Counted from the stretch's first letter, positions 26,920 to 38,200 are shown. The stretch is 64,000 nt of DNA from Oceanobacillus sp. HTM 045 (GCA_009733745.1 WNWL01000004.1:498001-562000), one strand, 5' to 3'. Numbers and translations are program-made. The notes: generated by a model not told the origin, from the letters alone.

Positions 26920-28176
26920 ATGAAGAAGCTTCTGTCCACTGTAGCGATGGCTGCACTGGTCTCGTTCGGCGCGACCGGCGCTCAGGCGCAGGAACCGATC
27001 CGGATCGGTGTCCTGGCGACGCTCGAGGGCACCTATACCGTGCTCGGCGAGGACGGCGTGCGCGGCCTGAAGACGGCGCTGGCCAAGTGGAACAACACCG
27101 CGGGCGGCCGGCCGATCGAGATCATCATCGCCGCGACCGACGCCAGCCCCGACAGCGCCGTGCGCGCCGCCCGCAAGGTGGTGGAGCAGGATGGCGTCGA
27201 CTTCGTGATCGGCCCCCTCTCGGGCTCCGAGGGCATCGCGATCCGCGATTACGCCAAGACCCAGCCGGACGTGACCTTCATCAACGGCTCCTCCGGCGCG
27301 ATGGAGACCACCTACGTGACCCCGGCGGAGAACTTCTTCCGCTACAACATGGACGGCGCGCAGTGGTCGGTCGGCCTCGGCGAGTACATCTACAACGAGA
27401 AGGGCTACGAGACGGTCGCGACCGTGGGCGAGGACTACTCCTTCGTCTACACGCAGGTATTCGGCTTCGCGATCGACTTCTGCAAGGCCGGCGGCGAGAT
27501 CACCGAGCGCTTCTGGGTGCCGCTGGGCACCAAGGACTTCGGCTCGATCATCGCGGCGCTGCCCGATGACGTGGACGCGATCTACCTCGGCCTCGGCGGC
27601 GGCGACGCCGTGAACTTCCTGAACCAGTACATGCAGGCCGGCGGCGAAGCGAAGCTGATCGGCGGCACGATCATGGTCGACGGCACCGTGCTCAACTCCA
27701 AGGGCGCGGCCAAGGAAGCGCTGATCGGCACCCCCTCGGCCGGACCGCAGGCCGACACCTGGGACGATCCGAAGTGGCAGGAATACGTGAAGCTCTACCA
27801 GGACACGTTCCCGGAGGACGAGCGCTTCCCGATCCCGTCGCTGCTGGCCACCGGCTACTACAACTCGATGGACGCGGCGCTGACCTGCATCGACCAGATC
27901 GGCGGCGAGCTGGGCGAGGGCCAGGCCGACTTCCGCCAGTGCCTCGCGACGATCGAGCTGGACGCGCCGAACGGCACCATCACGCTCGACGACAAGCGCC
28001 AGGCGATCGGCTCCAACTTCGTGTCCGAGGTGGTGCAGCTCGCCGACGGCTCGCTGGCCACGCAGATGGTCATGAAGGTCGACGGCATCAACCAGACCCT
28101 CGGGCTCGACCCGGAGGCCTTCGATGCCATCGGCCTGCCGGGCCGCGACACGCCGGAGTGCAAGTCCGAGTACTGA
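26920..28176 (+). CDS. ABC transporter substrate-binding protein, branched-chain amino acid (LivJ) type
   Basis: 418 residues. A Sec signal peptide (MKKLLSTVAMAALVSFGATG, cleaved after AQA near residue 23) sends it to the periplasm. The mature protein is a type I periplasmic-binding fold starting PIRIGVLATLEGTYTVLGEDG, with DASPDSAVRAARKVVEQDGVDFVIGPLSGSEG typical of Leu/Ile/Val-type receptors, which also bind amides, aromatic acids and other ligands. The ligand here is unknown. GGGAGG sits before ATG 26920; an upstream in-frame start is less likely. It is followed by a strong hairpin and the AraC regulator and then the matching permeases, and it opens the 22-kb catabolic locus. Confidence 0.9.
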   Translation: MKKLLSTVAMAALVSFGATGAQAQEPIRIGVLATLEGTYTVLGEDGVRGLKTALAKWNNTAGGRPIEIIIAATDASPDSAVRAARKVVEQDGVDFVIGPLSGSEGIAIRDYAKTQPDVTFINGSSGAMETTYVTPAENFFRYNMDGAQWSVGLGEYIYNEKGYETVATVGEDYSFVYTQVFGFAIDFCKAGGEITERFWVPLGTKDFGSIIAALPDDVDAIYLGLGGGDAVNFLNQYMQAGGEAKLIGGTIMVDGTVLNSKGAAKEALIGTPSAGPQADTWDDPKWQEYVKLYQDTFPEDERFPIPSLLATGYYNSMDAALTCIDQIGGELGEGQADFRQCLATIELDAPNGTITLDDKRQAIGSNFVSEVVQLADGSLATQMVMKVDGINQTLGLDPEAFDAIGLPGRDTPECKSEY

Positions 28177-28200
28177 CCGTCGCCCTCTGAGGCACGGTCG

Positions 28201-28233
28201 CGCGGGCGGCAATCCTGGGGGTTGCCGCCCGCG
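28201..28233 (+). terminator. Strong hairpin after the substrate-binding protein gene
   Basis: A perfect 12-bp stem (CGCGGGCGGCAA / TTGCCGCCCGCG) with a 9-nt loop, 24 bp after the stop. There is no T-run. Such hairpins commonly stabilise or partly end the binding-protein message so that it exceeds the permease mRNA. Confidence 0.6.
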
Positions 28234-28370
28234 AATTGTGCGGCTCCCGCCGGGTATCGGCGCCTGCGCCGCTCCTTTGGGGCTTGCAAACCCGCGAATC
28301 TGCGACTTTCCTTTCGGAAAGGCCGTCGCGCGGCCGGGGACCGGCGCGTGAAAGAGCCAGAGGGAGGACA

Positions 28371-29207
28371 ATGAGCTCTGCGCTCGCCGTATATCACGGG
28401 CCGTTCGGCCGCGTGTCGCTGTATCTCCTGAACAAGGAGATGACGACCCACGCGCATCGCGAGGGGCACCTCATCTTCTACGTGGACTGCCATCTCGGCA
28501 GCGTCCGGGTGCGCGACGAGGACGTGCCGGTCGATCCCGGATCGGCCGCGGCGATCTCTCCCTGGGAGCCGCATGGCTTCCAGCCATTCGACCGCGCCGA
28601 CGGGACGCTCTGTCTGGTGCTCTACATCCGGCCCGACTGGTTCCTCGAACTGTCGCGGGTGCCGGACCCGGCGCTGCGCTTCGGGCGCTGCCGGCTGGAG
28701 GTGACGGGCCGGATCGCGCTGCTCCGGCGCAAGATCACCGCGATGCTGCTGGGCGCCTGCGGCGGCGAGCATCTCGACGCCCACCTGTTCGAGCTGACGC
28801 AGGAATGCTTCGACCAGAGCTGGGCCGGGGTGCCGGGCAAGGCGGTGCGCAGCGGCTGCTTCAACGCGGTCAGCGACTTCCGGGTGCGGCGCTCGATGAA
28901 GATCATCCGCGAGCAGATCGGCGCGGGCGAGCTGATGCTGAACGAGGTCGCGCGCGACAGCGGCCTGAGCAGGGCGCATTTCTACAAGCTCTTCCGCAAG
29001 CAAACCGGGCTCACGCCGAACCTGTTCCTGAACACGCTGCGGATGGAGAAGGCGATCGACGGGCTGACAACGACGGACCGGACGGTAACCGATATCGGCT
29101 TCGATCTCGGTTTCGCCAGCCAGGCGAGTTTCACGCGGTTCTTCAGCTCAAACGTGGGGATTCCGCCCACCGACTACCGCCGGATCGCGCAGATCGGCCA
29201 TGCCTGA
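28371..29207 (+). CDS. AraC-family transcriptional regulator
   Basis: 278 residues. The N-terminal half is a cupin-like sensor (HAHREGHLIFYVDCHLGSVRV near residues 24-45, then a PWEPHGFQPFD segment). The C-terminal 100 residues hold two HTH motifs of the AraC/XylS type (LNEVARDSGLSRAHFYKLFRKQTGLTP and TDIGFDLGFASQASFTRFF). GAGGGAGG precedes ATG 28371; an extension from 28236 has no ribosome binding site. It sits between the importer's binding protein and its permeases and is the best candidate for the locus-specific regulator, with the imported compound as a plausible effector. Confidence 0.9.
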   Translation: MSSALAVYHGPFGRVSLYLLNKEMTTHAHREGHLIFYVDCHLGSVRVRDEDVPVDPGSAAAISPWEPHGFQPFDRADGTLCLVLYIRPDWFLELSRVPDPALRFGRCRLEVTGRIALLRRKITAMLLGACGGEHLDAHLFELTQECFDQSWAGVPGKAVRSGCFNAVSDFRVRRSMKIIREQIGAGELMLNEVARDSGLSRAHFYKLFRKQTGLTPNLFLNTLRMEKAIDGLTTTDRTVTDIGFDLGFASQASFTRFFSSNVGIPPTDYRRIAQIGHA

Positions 29208-29349
29208 GGGCGCCGGCCGGCACAGGGGTGAAATCCGGAGACTGACGGGTATGCGTCCCCTGCAACGCTGTGCCTAGTCTGATGCTGTCAGGGAACGAAA
29301 GAGGGACTCCGGTGACGGACCACGCCAGAAGCTTCGAGGGGGTAGGGCG

Positions 29350-30420
29350 ATGAAACGCTTCATCGAACGCCGTCCGGTCTGGAGCCTGGTGATCCTGATC
29401 GCCGCGGCGTTCTTCCTGTGGCTGGTGTTCGCGATCTGGCCGGACAGCTTCGAGGACTTCCTCAAGGAAGACGTCGGCGGCTGGATCGGCGGCGACTTCG
29501 GCAAGCAGTTCGGCCGGGCGCTGTCGCGCAAGAAGGTTTTCCTCTCGGCCCTGCTCGACGGCGTGACGTTGGCCGCGCTCTACTTCCTGATCGCCGCCGG
29601 GTTCACGCTGATCTTCGGCCTGATGCGCAACGTGAACCTCGCGCACGGCTCGCTCTACCTGTTCGGCGGCTATGTCGGCTACGAGTTCGCCGAGTGGACC
29701 GGCTACTGGCTGCTCGCCTTCCCCGCCGCCTTTGTCGTTTCCGCGGCACTGGGCGTGCTGTTGCAGGTGCTGGTCTTCCGCCGGATGGAGGGGGAGGACC
29801 TGCGCCAGACGCTGGTGACCATCGGCATCTCCATCGTGCTGGCCGACGTGATGCTCTGGATCTGGGGCGGCGACTTCTACCAGATCCTCGCGCCCTCCTG
29901 GCTCTCGGCGCCGGTGGAGACCTTCCTCGCCTCGGCGCAGAAATCCTCCGGCGAGATCGTTTACCTGAAATACTCCTCCATCCGGCTCGTGATCCTCGTC
30001 GCGGCCATCGTGCTCGGCGTGGCGATGTGGCTGGCGCTCAACCGCACGCGGGTCGGGATGCTGATCCGCGCCGGGGTGGACGACCGCGACATGCTCTCCG
30101 CGACCGGCATCCCGATCCAGGTGGTGTTCGTCTGCGTCTTCGCCTTCGGCGCCGGGCTCGCCGGCATCGGCGGGGTGGTCGGCGGCACCTTCCAGTCGCT
30201 CGCGCCGGGAGAGGACACGGAATACCTGCTCTCCTCGCTGATCGTGGTGATCGTCGGCGGCATGGGCTCGATCCCCGGCGCGGCGCTCGGCGCGCTGTTG
30301 ATCGGCCTCGCGGACACGCTGGGCGCGGCCTATTTCGCGACCTACGCGGTGGTGTTCAAGTTCCTGATCATGGTCGCCGTGCTGGCCTTCCGCCCGCGCG
30401 GACTGCTGGGACGGAGCTGA
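29350..30420 (+). CDS. ABC transporter permease, LivH type
   Basis: 356 residues and about eight or nine membrane segments. The LivH family pattern is seen in LYFLIAAGFTLIFGLMRNVNLAHGSLYLFGGYVGYEF and in the C-terminal EAA-like region RAGVDDRDMLSATGIPI followed by GVVGGTFQSLAPGEDTEYLLSSLIVVIVGGMGSIPGA. Compared with LivH it has an N-terminal extension of about 55 residues with one extra hydrophobic segment. It forms the membrane channel with the next gene, 4 bp downstream. The substrate is not deducible. Confidence 0.9.
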   Translation: MKRFIERRPVWSLVILIAAAFFLWLVFAIWPDSFEDFLKEDVGGWIGGDFGKQFGRALSRKKVFLSALLDGVTLAALYFLIAAGFTLIFGLMRNVNLAHGSLYLFGGYVGYEFAEWTGYWLLAFPAAFVVSAALGVLLQVLVFRRMEGEDLRQTLVTIGISIVLADVMLWIWGGDFYQILAPSWLSAPVETFLASAQKSSGEIVYLKYSSIRLVILVAAIVLGVAMWLALNRTRVGMLIRAGVDDRDMLSATGIPIQVVFVCVFAFGAGLAGIGGVVGGTFQSLAPGEDTEYLLSSLIVVIVGGMGSIPGAALGALLIGLADTLGAAYFATYAVVFKFLIMVAVLAFRPRGLLGRS

Positions 30421-30424
30421 GCGG

Positions 30425-31498
30425 ATGGCGGTGACAGAACATCCGGGCGGCGAGACGGCGCGGCAGGGCTCCGGCTTCTGGCCGTCGGTCTGGAACGCTC
30501 CCGCCTCGCGCTGGGGCTTCGCGGCGATCCTGCTGCTGATCCCGGCCGCGGCGGGAGATTTCTGGCTGCTGCAGGTCTATGGCTGGACCTTCGCGCTCGG
30601 CATCGTCGCGCTCTCGCTCCAGTTCCTCGGCGGCTATGGCGGCATGGTCAGCCTGGCGCAGATGACCATCGCGGGCTTTGCCGGCTACATGGTGGCGATC
30701 TTCGGCACGTCCTCGGTGGAGCATATCAGTCTCGGCTGGCCGTGGTGGCTGAACATCCCCGCGGCGATCTTCCTCGCGGTGATCTTCGGCACGATCACCG
30801 GCGCGCTCGCGGTCAGGACCGAGGGCATCTACACCATCATGATCACGCTGGCGATCGCGGCGGCGTTCTTCTTCTTCGTCAACCAGGATTACGTGCTGTT
30901 CAACGGATTCTCCGGGTTCAACTCGGTGCTGCCGCCGACGCTGTTCGGCGTCGACTGGCGCGAGCCGACGGCCTACTACTACATGACGCTCTTCTTCGCG
31001 GTGCTGGCCTACGGCGTGGTGCTCTACGTCTCGCGCTCGCCGTTCGGCCTCGCGTTGCAGGGCGTCCGCGACAACCCGCGCCGGATGGCGGCGCTGGGCT
31101 TCAACGTCACTGCTCACCGGATCGCCGCCTATGCCTTCGCCAGCGTCATCGCCGCGGTGGGCGGGCTGCTGCTGGTCTGGTCCAACGCGCAGGTCTCGCC
31201 CGGCACGCAGAGCATCGACTGGGTGATCAACATCCTGATCATCGCGGTGGTCGGCGGCATGTCGCGCCCGATCGGGCCGTTCATCGGCGCGTTCATCTTC
31301 GTGCTGCTGGAGAACTGGTCCGAGACCGCGCTCGCCTGGGTCGGCCTCTCGCCGGAGCGGTTCAAGCTGGTGATCGGGCTCGGCTTCCTCGCCATCGTGC
31401 TCTGGTCGCGCGACGGGGTGCTCGGCATCTGGGAAAGCTGGCGCGCCCGGTCGCGGCGTGACCCGCTGACCGGCAGGGCGCCGGGGGACGACGCATGA
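30425..31498 (+). CDS. ABC transporter permease, LivM type
   Basis: 357 residues with about nine membrane segments. The family pattern is seen in LSLQFLGGYGGMVSLAQMTIAGFAGYMVA and RDNPRRMAALGFNVTAHRIAAYAFASVIAAVGGLLL, the cytoplasmic coupling region for the ATPase. It pairs with the LivH-type permease just upstream. Its end overlaps the next gene by four bases (ATGA), so permease and ATPase are translationally coupled. Confidence 0.9.
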   Translation: MAVTEHPGGETARQGSGFWPSVWNAPASRWGFAAILLLIPAAAGDFWLLQVYGWTFALGIVALSLQFLGGYGGMVSLAQMTIAGFAGYMVAIFGTSSVEHISLGWPWWLNIPAAIFLAVIFGTITGALAVRTEGIYTIMITLAIAAAFFFFVNQDYVLFNGFSGFNSVLPPTLFGVDWREPTAYYYMTLFFAVLAYGVVLYVSRSPFGLALQGVRDNPRRMAALGFNVTAHRIAAYAFASVIAAVGGLLLVWSNAQVSPGTQSIDWVINILIIAVVGGMSRPIGPFIGAFIFVLLENWSETALAWVGLSPERFKLVIGLGFLAIVLWSRDGVLGIWESWRARSRRDPLTGRAPGDDA

Positions 31499-32295
31499 CC
31501 GATACCGGCGTCACCATTGCCGAGCGGATGTCGGCCAACGCCACCCAGAGCGCGCTGGAACTGCGCGGGCTGGGGCGGATGTTCGGCGCGCTGGCGGCGC
31601 TGGCGGATATCAACCTCACCGTCCGCCCCGGCGAGCGGCGCGCGGTGCTCGGCTCGAACGGTGCGGGCAAGACCACGCTGTTCAACTGCATCACCGGCGA
31701 TTTCCTGCCGACCACCGGCTCGATCCGGTTCTTCGGCGAGGACATCACCGCCTTCCCGCCGCAAGAGCGGATCCGGCGCGGGCTGCGGCGCACCTACCAG
31801 ATCTCGCTGCTGTTCACCCATCTCTCGGTGATCGACAATGTCTACCTCGCCTGCCGCGGCGTCTCGCGGGGGCGGTTCTCGCTGATCCGACCGCGCCGCG
31901 ACGAGGCGCTGATGCAGTCGGCGGTGGAACTGGTGGACCTCGTGCACCTGGCGGAGGTGCGCGACACCATCGTCGCGGAACTGTCCTACGGCCAGCAGCG
32001 CCAGCTCGAGATCGCCATGGCGCTGGCCGGCGCGCCGCGCTTCATCCTGTTCGACGAACCGGCGGCGGGCCTCTCGCCGACCGAGCGGCGCGACCTGATC
32101 GAGATCCTGACGAACCTGCCCGGGCACATGGGCTACATCATCATCGAGCACGACATGGACGTGGCGCTGCGCGTCTCGGAGAGCGTGACGATGATGCACA
32201 ACGGGCGCATCTTCAAGGAGGGCCGCCCGGAGGAGATCGAGGACGACGAGGAAGTCCAGGCGCTCTATCTCGGCGGGGGGCACGGGCATGGCTGA
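31495..32295 (+). CDS. ABC transporter ATP-binding protein, LivG type
   Basis: 266 residues. Walker A is GSNGAGKTT at 53-61, the signature is [15 protein letters not shown], Walker B is [12 protein letters not shown], and the switch histidine lies in IIIEHDMD. LivG-type proteins energise branched-chain-type importers as a heterodimer with the LivF-type ATPase, here the next gene, which it overlaps by 8 bp. Located on the cytoplasmic face of the membrane. Confidence 0.92.
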   Translation: MTDTGVTIAERMSANATQSALELRGLGRMFGALAALADINLTVRPGERRAVLGSNGAGKTTLFNCITGDFLPTTGSIRFFGEDITAFPPQERIRRGLRRTYQISLLFTHLSVIDNVYLACRGVSRGRFSLIRPRRDEALMQSAVELVDLVHLAEVRDTIVAELSYGQQRQLEIAMALAGAPRFILFDEPAAGLSPTERRDLIEILTNLPGHMGYIIIEHDMDVALRVSESVTMMHNGRIFKEGRPEEIEDDEEVQALYLGGGHGHG

Positions 32296-34447
32296 GCGCG
32301 GCGGCGCACCGGCCCTCGACATCAGGGGCCTCAACGTCTTCTACGGCGCGTCCCACGCGCTGCAGGGCGTGGACCTGTCGCTCGACCGCGGCGTGATGAG
32401 CGTCGTCGGCCGCAACGGCATGGGCAAGACCACGCTCTGCAAGGCGATCATGGGGCTGGTTCCGGTCGCGTCCGGCTCGATCTCGCTGTTCGGGCAGTCG
32501 CTGGTGGGCCTTTCGCCCGCGCAGATCGCCAGGCTCGGCGTGGGTTACGTCCCGCAGGGCCGCCGCCTCTGGCGCTCGCTCACCGTGGACGAGCACCTGA
32601 AGCTGGTGGCGCGCTCCGGCGGGGCGTGGAGCCCGGAGCGGATCTATTCCACCTTCCCGCGCCTCGGGGAGCGGAAATCGAACCTCGGCTCGCAGCTCTC
32701 GGGCGGCGAACAGCAGATGCTGGCGATCAGCCGCGCGCTCCTGCTAAACCCGCGCCTTCTCGTGATGGACGAGCCGACCGAGGGCCTCGCCCCGGTGATC
32801 GTCGACCAGGTCGAGGCGATGCTGATCCGCCTCGGCGAGGAAGGCGACATCGACGTGCTCGTGATCGAGCAGAACATCGGCGTCGCCACCGAGGTCGCCC
32901 CGCAGGTGGCCGTGATGGTCAACGGGCGGATCAACCGGATCATGGATTCCGCCCGCCTCTCCGCCGACCGCGACCTGCAGCAGGCGCTGCTCGGCGTCGG
33001 CCGGCACGGGCACGACGAGACCGACCACGCCGCCGAGCAGGAGGCCGCGCGCGGCCCGGCGGCGGTGTCGCCGAAGGTCCAGAAGATCTACCTCTCCAAC
33101 CCGAAGCCGCCGACCCGCTGGTCGCGCGACGTGCCCGCGGTGCAGATCGAGCGTGCCGCGCGCACCGTCTCGGAGATGCCGCGGTCCACCGCGGACGTGC
33201 GCCCGATGAGCTCGGTCGGCGAGAACGTGGTGCTGGTCGCCGGCACGCTCGACACCAAGGCGGCGGAGCTTGGCTACATCCGCGACCTGATCCGCGAGCA
33301 GGGCGTGCGGGTGCGGGTGGTGGACCTCTCCACCTCCGGCAAGCCCTCGGGGGCGGAGATCCCGCCGCACGCGGTCGCCGCCTTCCACCCGCGCGGCGCA
33401 TCGGGCGTGTTCGTGAACGACCGCGGCGCGGCGGTCGCGGGCATGACGCTCGCCTTCGAGAACTGGATCCGCCACCAGTCCGGCATCGCCGGGATCATCG
33501 GCGCGGGCGGGTCGGGCGGCACGGCGCTGGTCGCACCGGCCATGCGCGCGCTGCCGGTGGGCGTGCCCAAGGTGATGATCTCCACCATCGCCTCGGGCGA
33601 CGTGAGCCGCTATGTCGGCCCGTCCGACATCATGATGCTGCACTCGGTCGCCGACGTGCAGGGGCTGAACCAGATCACGCGGCAGGTGCTGGCCAACGGT
33701 GCCAACGCGATCGCCGGGGCGGTGAAGGCGCGCACCGGCGCGCCGCGTGTCACCGGCGACCTGCCCGCGATCGGGCTGACCATGTTCGGCGTCACCACGC
33801 CCGCCGTGCAGCAGGTCACGGCGATGCTGGATGACGACTACGACTGCCTCGTCTTCCACGCCACCGGCATCGGCGGGCAGTCGATGGAGAAGCTGGTCGA
33901 GAGCGGGCTCCTGACCGGGGTGCTCGACCTCACCACCACCGAGATCTGCGACATGATGATGGGCGGGATCTTCCCCGCCACCGAGGACCGGTTCGGTGCC
34001 ATGATCCGGGCGGGGATGCCCTATGTCGGCGCCTGCGGCGCGCTCGACATGGTCAATTTCGGCGCGCCCGACACGGTACCGGAGAAGTACCGCGGCCGGA
34101 ACCTCTACCACCACAACCCGCAGATCACCCTGATGCGCACCACGGCGGAGGAGAACGCCAGGATGGGTGCCTGGATCGGCGAGCGGCTGAACGCGATGGA
34201 TGCGCCGGTGCGGTTCTTCCTGCCAGAGGGCGGCGTCTCCGCCCTCGACGCGCCGGGCGGGGCCTTCCACGACCCCGAGGCCGATGCGGCCCTGTTCGAG
34301 GCGCTGGAGAAGACAGTGCGCCAGACCACCAACCGGCAGCTCGTCAGGCTGCCCGTCAACATCAACGACCCCGCCTTCGCCGAGGCCGTGGTGAGCGCCT
34401 TCCGGTCGCTCCACGGCACCGGGCAGCGGCGGAGGAAGGGAGCGTGA
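32288..34447 (+). CDS. Fusion: LivF-type ABC ATPase plus Tm-1-like ATP-binding domain
   Basis: 719 residues in one uninterrupted frame. Residues 1-240 are a complete LivF-type ATPase (Walker [10 protein letters not shown] 41-49, signature LSGGEQQ near 137, Walker [12 protein letters not shown] near 157, EQN near 194). Residues 240-312 are a charged linker. Residues 313-719 are a Tm-1-like (UPF0261) domain, starting [18 protein letters not shown] and containing [10 protein letters not shown] and [12 protein letters not shown] motifs. Tm-1-like proteins bind ATP and normally occur as separate genes next to a TIM-barrel partner; here that partner follows at once. The fusion physically ties the importer ATPase to an uncharacterised ATP-dependent function. 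Confidence 0.88.
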   Translation: MAERGGAPALDIRGLNVFYGASHALQGVDLSLDRGVMSVVGRNGMGKTTLCKAIMGLVPVASGSISLFGQSLVGLSPAQIARLGVGYVPQGRRLWRSLTVDEHLKLVARSGGAWSPERIYSTFPRLGERKSNLGSQLSGGEQQMLAISRALLLNPRLLVMDEPTEGLAPVIVDQVEAMLIRLGEEGDIDVLVIEQNIGVATEVAPQVAVMVNGRINRIMDSARLSADRDLQQALLGVGRHGHDETDHAAEQEAARGPAAVSPKVQKIYLSNPKPPTRWSRDVPAVQIERAARTVSEMPRSTADVRPMSSVGENVVLVAGTLDTKAAELGYIRDLIREQGVRVRVVDLSTSGKPSGAEIPPHAVAAFHPRGASGVFVNDRGAAVAGMTLAFENWIRHQSGIAGIIGAGGSGGTALVAPAMRALPVGVPKVMISTIASGDVSRYVGPSDIMMLHSVADVQGLNQITRQVLANGANAIAGAVKARTGAPRVTGDLPAIGLTMFGVTTPAVQQVTAMLDDDYDCLVFHATGIGGQSMEKLVESGLLTGVLDLTTTEICDMMMGGIFPATEDRFGAMIRAGMPYVGACGALDMVNFGAPDTVPEKYRGRNLYHHNPQITLMRTTAEENARMGAWIGERLNAMDAPVRFFLPEGGVSALDAPGGAFHDPEADAALFEALEKTVRQTTNRQLVRLPVNINDPAFAEAVVSAFRSLHGTGQRRRKGA

Positions 34448-34449
34448 CC

Positions 34450-35271
34450 ATGACCCGCAGCGCGTTGCTCGCGAAGTTCCAGGCCATGAAGGCCGACGGC
34501 GTCCCCATCATCGGCGGCGGCGCGGGGACCGGCCTTTCCGCCAAGTGCGAGGAAGCGGGCGGGATCGACCTGATCGTGATCTACAATTCCGGCCGCTACC
34601 GCATGGCCGGGCGCGGCTCGCTGGCCGGGCTGATGCCTTACGGCGACGCCAACGGCATCGTCGTGGAGATGGCGGCGGAGGTGCTGCCGGTGGTCAAGCA
34701 CACCCCGGTCCTCGCCGGCGTCTGCGCCACCGACCCGTTCCGGCTGATGCCGCAGTTCCTCGACGAGCTGAAGCGGATCGGCTTCGCCGGCGTCCAGAAC
34801 TTCCCCACCGTCGGCCTGATCGACGGCACCTTCCGGGCGAACCTGGAGGAGACCGGCATGTCCTACGCGCAGGAGGTGGAGATGATCCGCCTCGCCCAAA
34901 AGCGGGACATGCTGACCACGCCATATGTCTTCTCGGAGGACGACGCCCGCGCGATGGCCGGGGCGGGGGCCGACATCATCGTCTGCCATCTCGGGCTCAC
35001 CACCGGCGGCTCGATCGGCGCGGAGACGGCGCTGACGCTGGCCGACTGCCCGGCAATGGTCGACGCCTGGGCCGCCGCCGCGCTGGAGGTAAACCCGGAC
35101 GCCATCGTCCTCGTCCACGGCGGCCCCGTCGCCATGCCGGAGGACGCCGATTTCGTGCTGAAGAACACCGTCAACTGCCACGGTTTCTACGGCGCCAGCT
35201 CGATGGAGCGGCTGCCGACGGAAGTGGCGCTCACAGAACAGACCGCGAAGTTCAAGCGGATCGGTCGATAA
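34450..35271 (+). CDS. TIM-barrel signal transduction / phosphoenolpyruvate hydrolase family protein
   Basis: 273 residues with the TIM-barrel pattern of the family annotated as phosphoenolpyruvate hydrolase or TIM-barrel signal transduction protein: [47 protein letters not shown], then [13 protein letters not shown] and [13 protein letters not shown]. The true reaction of most members is unknown. It normally travels with Tm-1-like proteins, as here. ATG 34450 is chosen with AAGGGAG upstream; a GTG at 34444 overlapping the previous stop is possible. Fourteen bp after its stop the flotillin gene starts. Confidence 0.85.
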   Translation: MTRSALLAKFQAMKADGVPIIGGGAGTGLSAKCEEAGGIDLIVIYNSGRYRMAGRGSLAGLMPYGDANGIVVEMAAEVLPVVKHTPVLAGVCATDPFRLMPQFLDELKRIGFAGVQNFPTVGLIDGTFRANLEETGMSYAQEVEMIRLAQKRDMLTTPYVFSEDDARAMAGAGADIIVCHLGLTTGGSIGAETALTLADCPAMVDAWAAAALEVNPDAIVLVHGGPVAMPEDADFVLKNTVNCHGFYGASSMERLPTEVALTEQTAKFKRIGR

Positions 35272-35285
35272 GGGAGGGTAGGTCC

Positions 35286-38200
35286 ATGACCGGGGAACTG
35301 ATAGGGCAACTGGTCCTGTGGCTCATCGTCATCGTCGTTGCCATTTTCATCATCTACTGGGTGATGCACTGGCTCTACCGGCGCTCGACGAAGGAAGTCG
35401 CATTCGTCCGCACGGGCTTCCTCGGCGAGAAGGTGGTGATCGACGGCGGCGCCTTCGTCTGGCCGATCATCCACGACATCACGCCGGTCAACATGAACAC
35501 CCTGCCGCTCGCGGTGACGCGGGCCCGGCAGGACGCGCTGATCACCCGTGACCGGATGCGCGTGGACGTGGACGCCGAGTTCTACCTCCGGGTCGAGCCG
35601 ACCAGCGATGCGGTCAGCATCGCCGCCGCCACGCTCGGCCGCCGCACGCTGGAGCCCGAGCGGCTGCACGCGCTGCTCTCGGGCAAGTTCGTCTCCGCCA
35701 TGCGCACGGTCGCCTCGCAGATGACCATGGAGGAACTGCACGAGAACCGCGACGACTATGTCGGGAAGGTGCAGGAGCTGGCGCAGAAGGGGCTCGCCAA
35801 GAACGGCCTGGAGCTGGAATCGGTGGCGATCATCGACATCGACCAGACCGATATCGAGTTCTTCAATCCCTCCAACCGGTTCGACGCTCAGGGTTTGACC
35901 TCCGTCATCCAGGAGATCGAGGAGAAGCGGAAGCTTCGCAACGACATCGAGCAGGACTCGATGATCCGCATCCGGATGCGGAACCTCGAGGCCGAGAAGG
36001 AATCGCTCAACATCGAGCGCGAGAGCGAGCACGCGCGCCTCGAGCAGGAACGCGAGATCGAGTTCCGCCGCGCCCAGCAGCGCGCCGAGCTGGCCCGCGA
36101 GCGGGCCGAGCGCGAGACCGAGGCCGAGCACGCCCAGATCGCCGCGCGCGAGGCGATCGAGACCAAGCGCATCGCCAACGAGAAGACCATCAGCGCCGCC
36201 CGGATCGCCTCGGAGGAGGAGATCCGCCAGCGCGAACTGGCCCGGCAGAAGTCGGTCGAAAGCGCCGAGATCGCCACCCGCGAGGCGCTGGAGAAGGCGC
36301 GGATCGAGCAGGAGCGTTCGGTCGCCGAGACCCGCATCACCAACGAGCAGGACACCCAGTCCCGCGACATCGCCCGGCGCCGGGCCATCGAGGAGGCGGA
36401 GATCGCCGCCCGCGAGGCGACCGAGAAGGCCCGGATCAGCCAGGAGCAGCTGGTCAACCTCGAGCGCATCACCTCCGAGGAGACCACCCGCCAGCGCGAG
36501 ATCGCCCGGCGCAAGGCGCTGGAAGAGCAGGAGATCGCCGCCAACGAGGCCATCGAGGCGGCCGAGATCGCGCGCCAGAAGAAGCTCGCCGCCGAGCGCA
36601 TCGCCTACGAGCGCGAGACCCGGGCGCTGGAGATCGCCCGGAACGAGGCACTGGACGCCGCCGAGATCGCCGCCCGCGAGGCCATCGAGGCGCAGCGCAT
36701 CGCGCAGGAAAAGCGCCTCGCGGTCGAGCGGATCGAGAGCGAGGAAGTGACCCGCGAGCGCGAGATCGCCCGCTCCCGCGCGCTGGAGGAGGCGGAGGTC
36801 GCCGCGGCCGAGGCGGTCGACGCCGCCCGCATCGCCCGCGACAAGAAGATCACCGCCGAGCGGATCGCGCAGGAGCAGGACTCCCGCGAGCGCGAGATCG
36901 CCCGCAACCGCGCGGTGGACCAGGCCGAGATCGCCGCGCGCGAGCTGGTCGAGACCGCGCGCCTCGCGCAGGCCGCCAAGGTCGACGCCGAGCGCGTCGC
37001 CCGCGAGGAGGAGGTCCGCCTGAAGGAGACCGCCTCCCGCGAGGCCGTCGAGGCCGCCCGGATCGCGCAGGAGCGCAAGATCCGCGAGGAGGAGATTGCG
37101 GCCGCCGAGGCGACCCGTTCCCGCGAGATCGCCCGCGACGAGGCGGTCGAGGCCGCCGAGCTCGCCAAGCGCGACAAGGTGGAGCGCAGCCGCGTCGAGA
37201 TCGACCTCGCGCTCGACCGCGCCCGGATCGAGGCCGGCAAGGCCCGCGACCTGGTCAACATCGAGCGGAACCGCGACGTCGAGGCCGCCGAGGAGCAGCG
37301 CGTGGTGGAGGTTGCCGCGGCCAGGGAGGCCCGCGCGGCCGCCGACGCCAAGGTCAAGATCGCGCAGATCGCCGCCCAGCGCGACGGCGAGAGCGCCGAC
37401 ATCGCCCGTGAGCAGGCGCTCGACGCCGCAAAGGTGGCCCGCAAGCGTGCGCTGGAGCACCTGGAGATCGAGCGCGTGCAGGCGCTCCGCGAGGCGGAGA
37501 TCGCGTCGCGCGAGCAGGTCGAGCGCACCGAGATCGCCGCGGAGCGCGGCCTCGACGAGGCCCGCGTCGGACGGCAGCGCGACCTGCGCAAGCTGGAGGT
37601 CGCCCGCGAGCAGGCGGTCGAGACCGCCGAGATGGAGAAGGCCATCGCGCTCTACGAGAAGTCCCTCGAGGAGAGCGCCGCCCACGCCGCCGCCGAGGAG
37701 GCCCGCGCTCGGGCCGCCGAGGCGGAGGAGCGGGTCGCGACGGTGCGCGAGACCGAGGCTTCCGCACGCCGCAAGAAGGTCGACGTCACCCTCGCCGAGA
37801 AGGAGGCCGAGGAGAAGCGCATCGCCGCCGAGGCCGAGCGGGTGCGTGCCGCCGTCGAGGCGGAGGCGCAGAAACTCATCAACGAGGCCGAGAACATCCT
37901 CACCGACGGCGCCCGCGCGTCGCTGTTCAAGCGCCGGATGCTGGAGCGGATCGAGGGCATCGTCGCCGCCTCCGTCAAGCCGCTGGAGAAGATCAACGAG
38001 ATCAAGATCATGCAGGTCGGCGGCTCGGGCATGGCCGATTTCGGCAACGGCGAGCTGGCCCGCGTCGGCGGCGGCAGCCCGACCGACGAGGTGATCAACT
38101 CCGCGCTCCGCTACCGGGTGCAGGCGCCGCTGATCGACAGCCTGCTCGGCGACATGGGGATCGACGGCAACCTCGCCAAGCAGGGCGGCCTGATCCGCGA

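Noticed and set aside
35187-37685. 832-residue open frame on the minus strand opposite the flotillin gene
   Set aside because: It is the mirror of the repetitive GC-rich coiled-coil code, has leucine/glycine/aspartate low-complexity composition and no domain.
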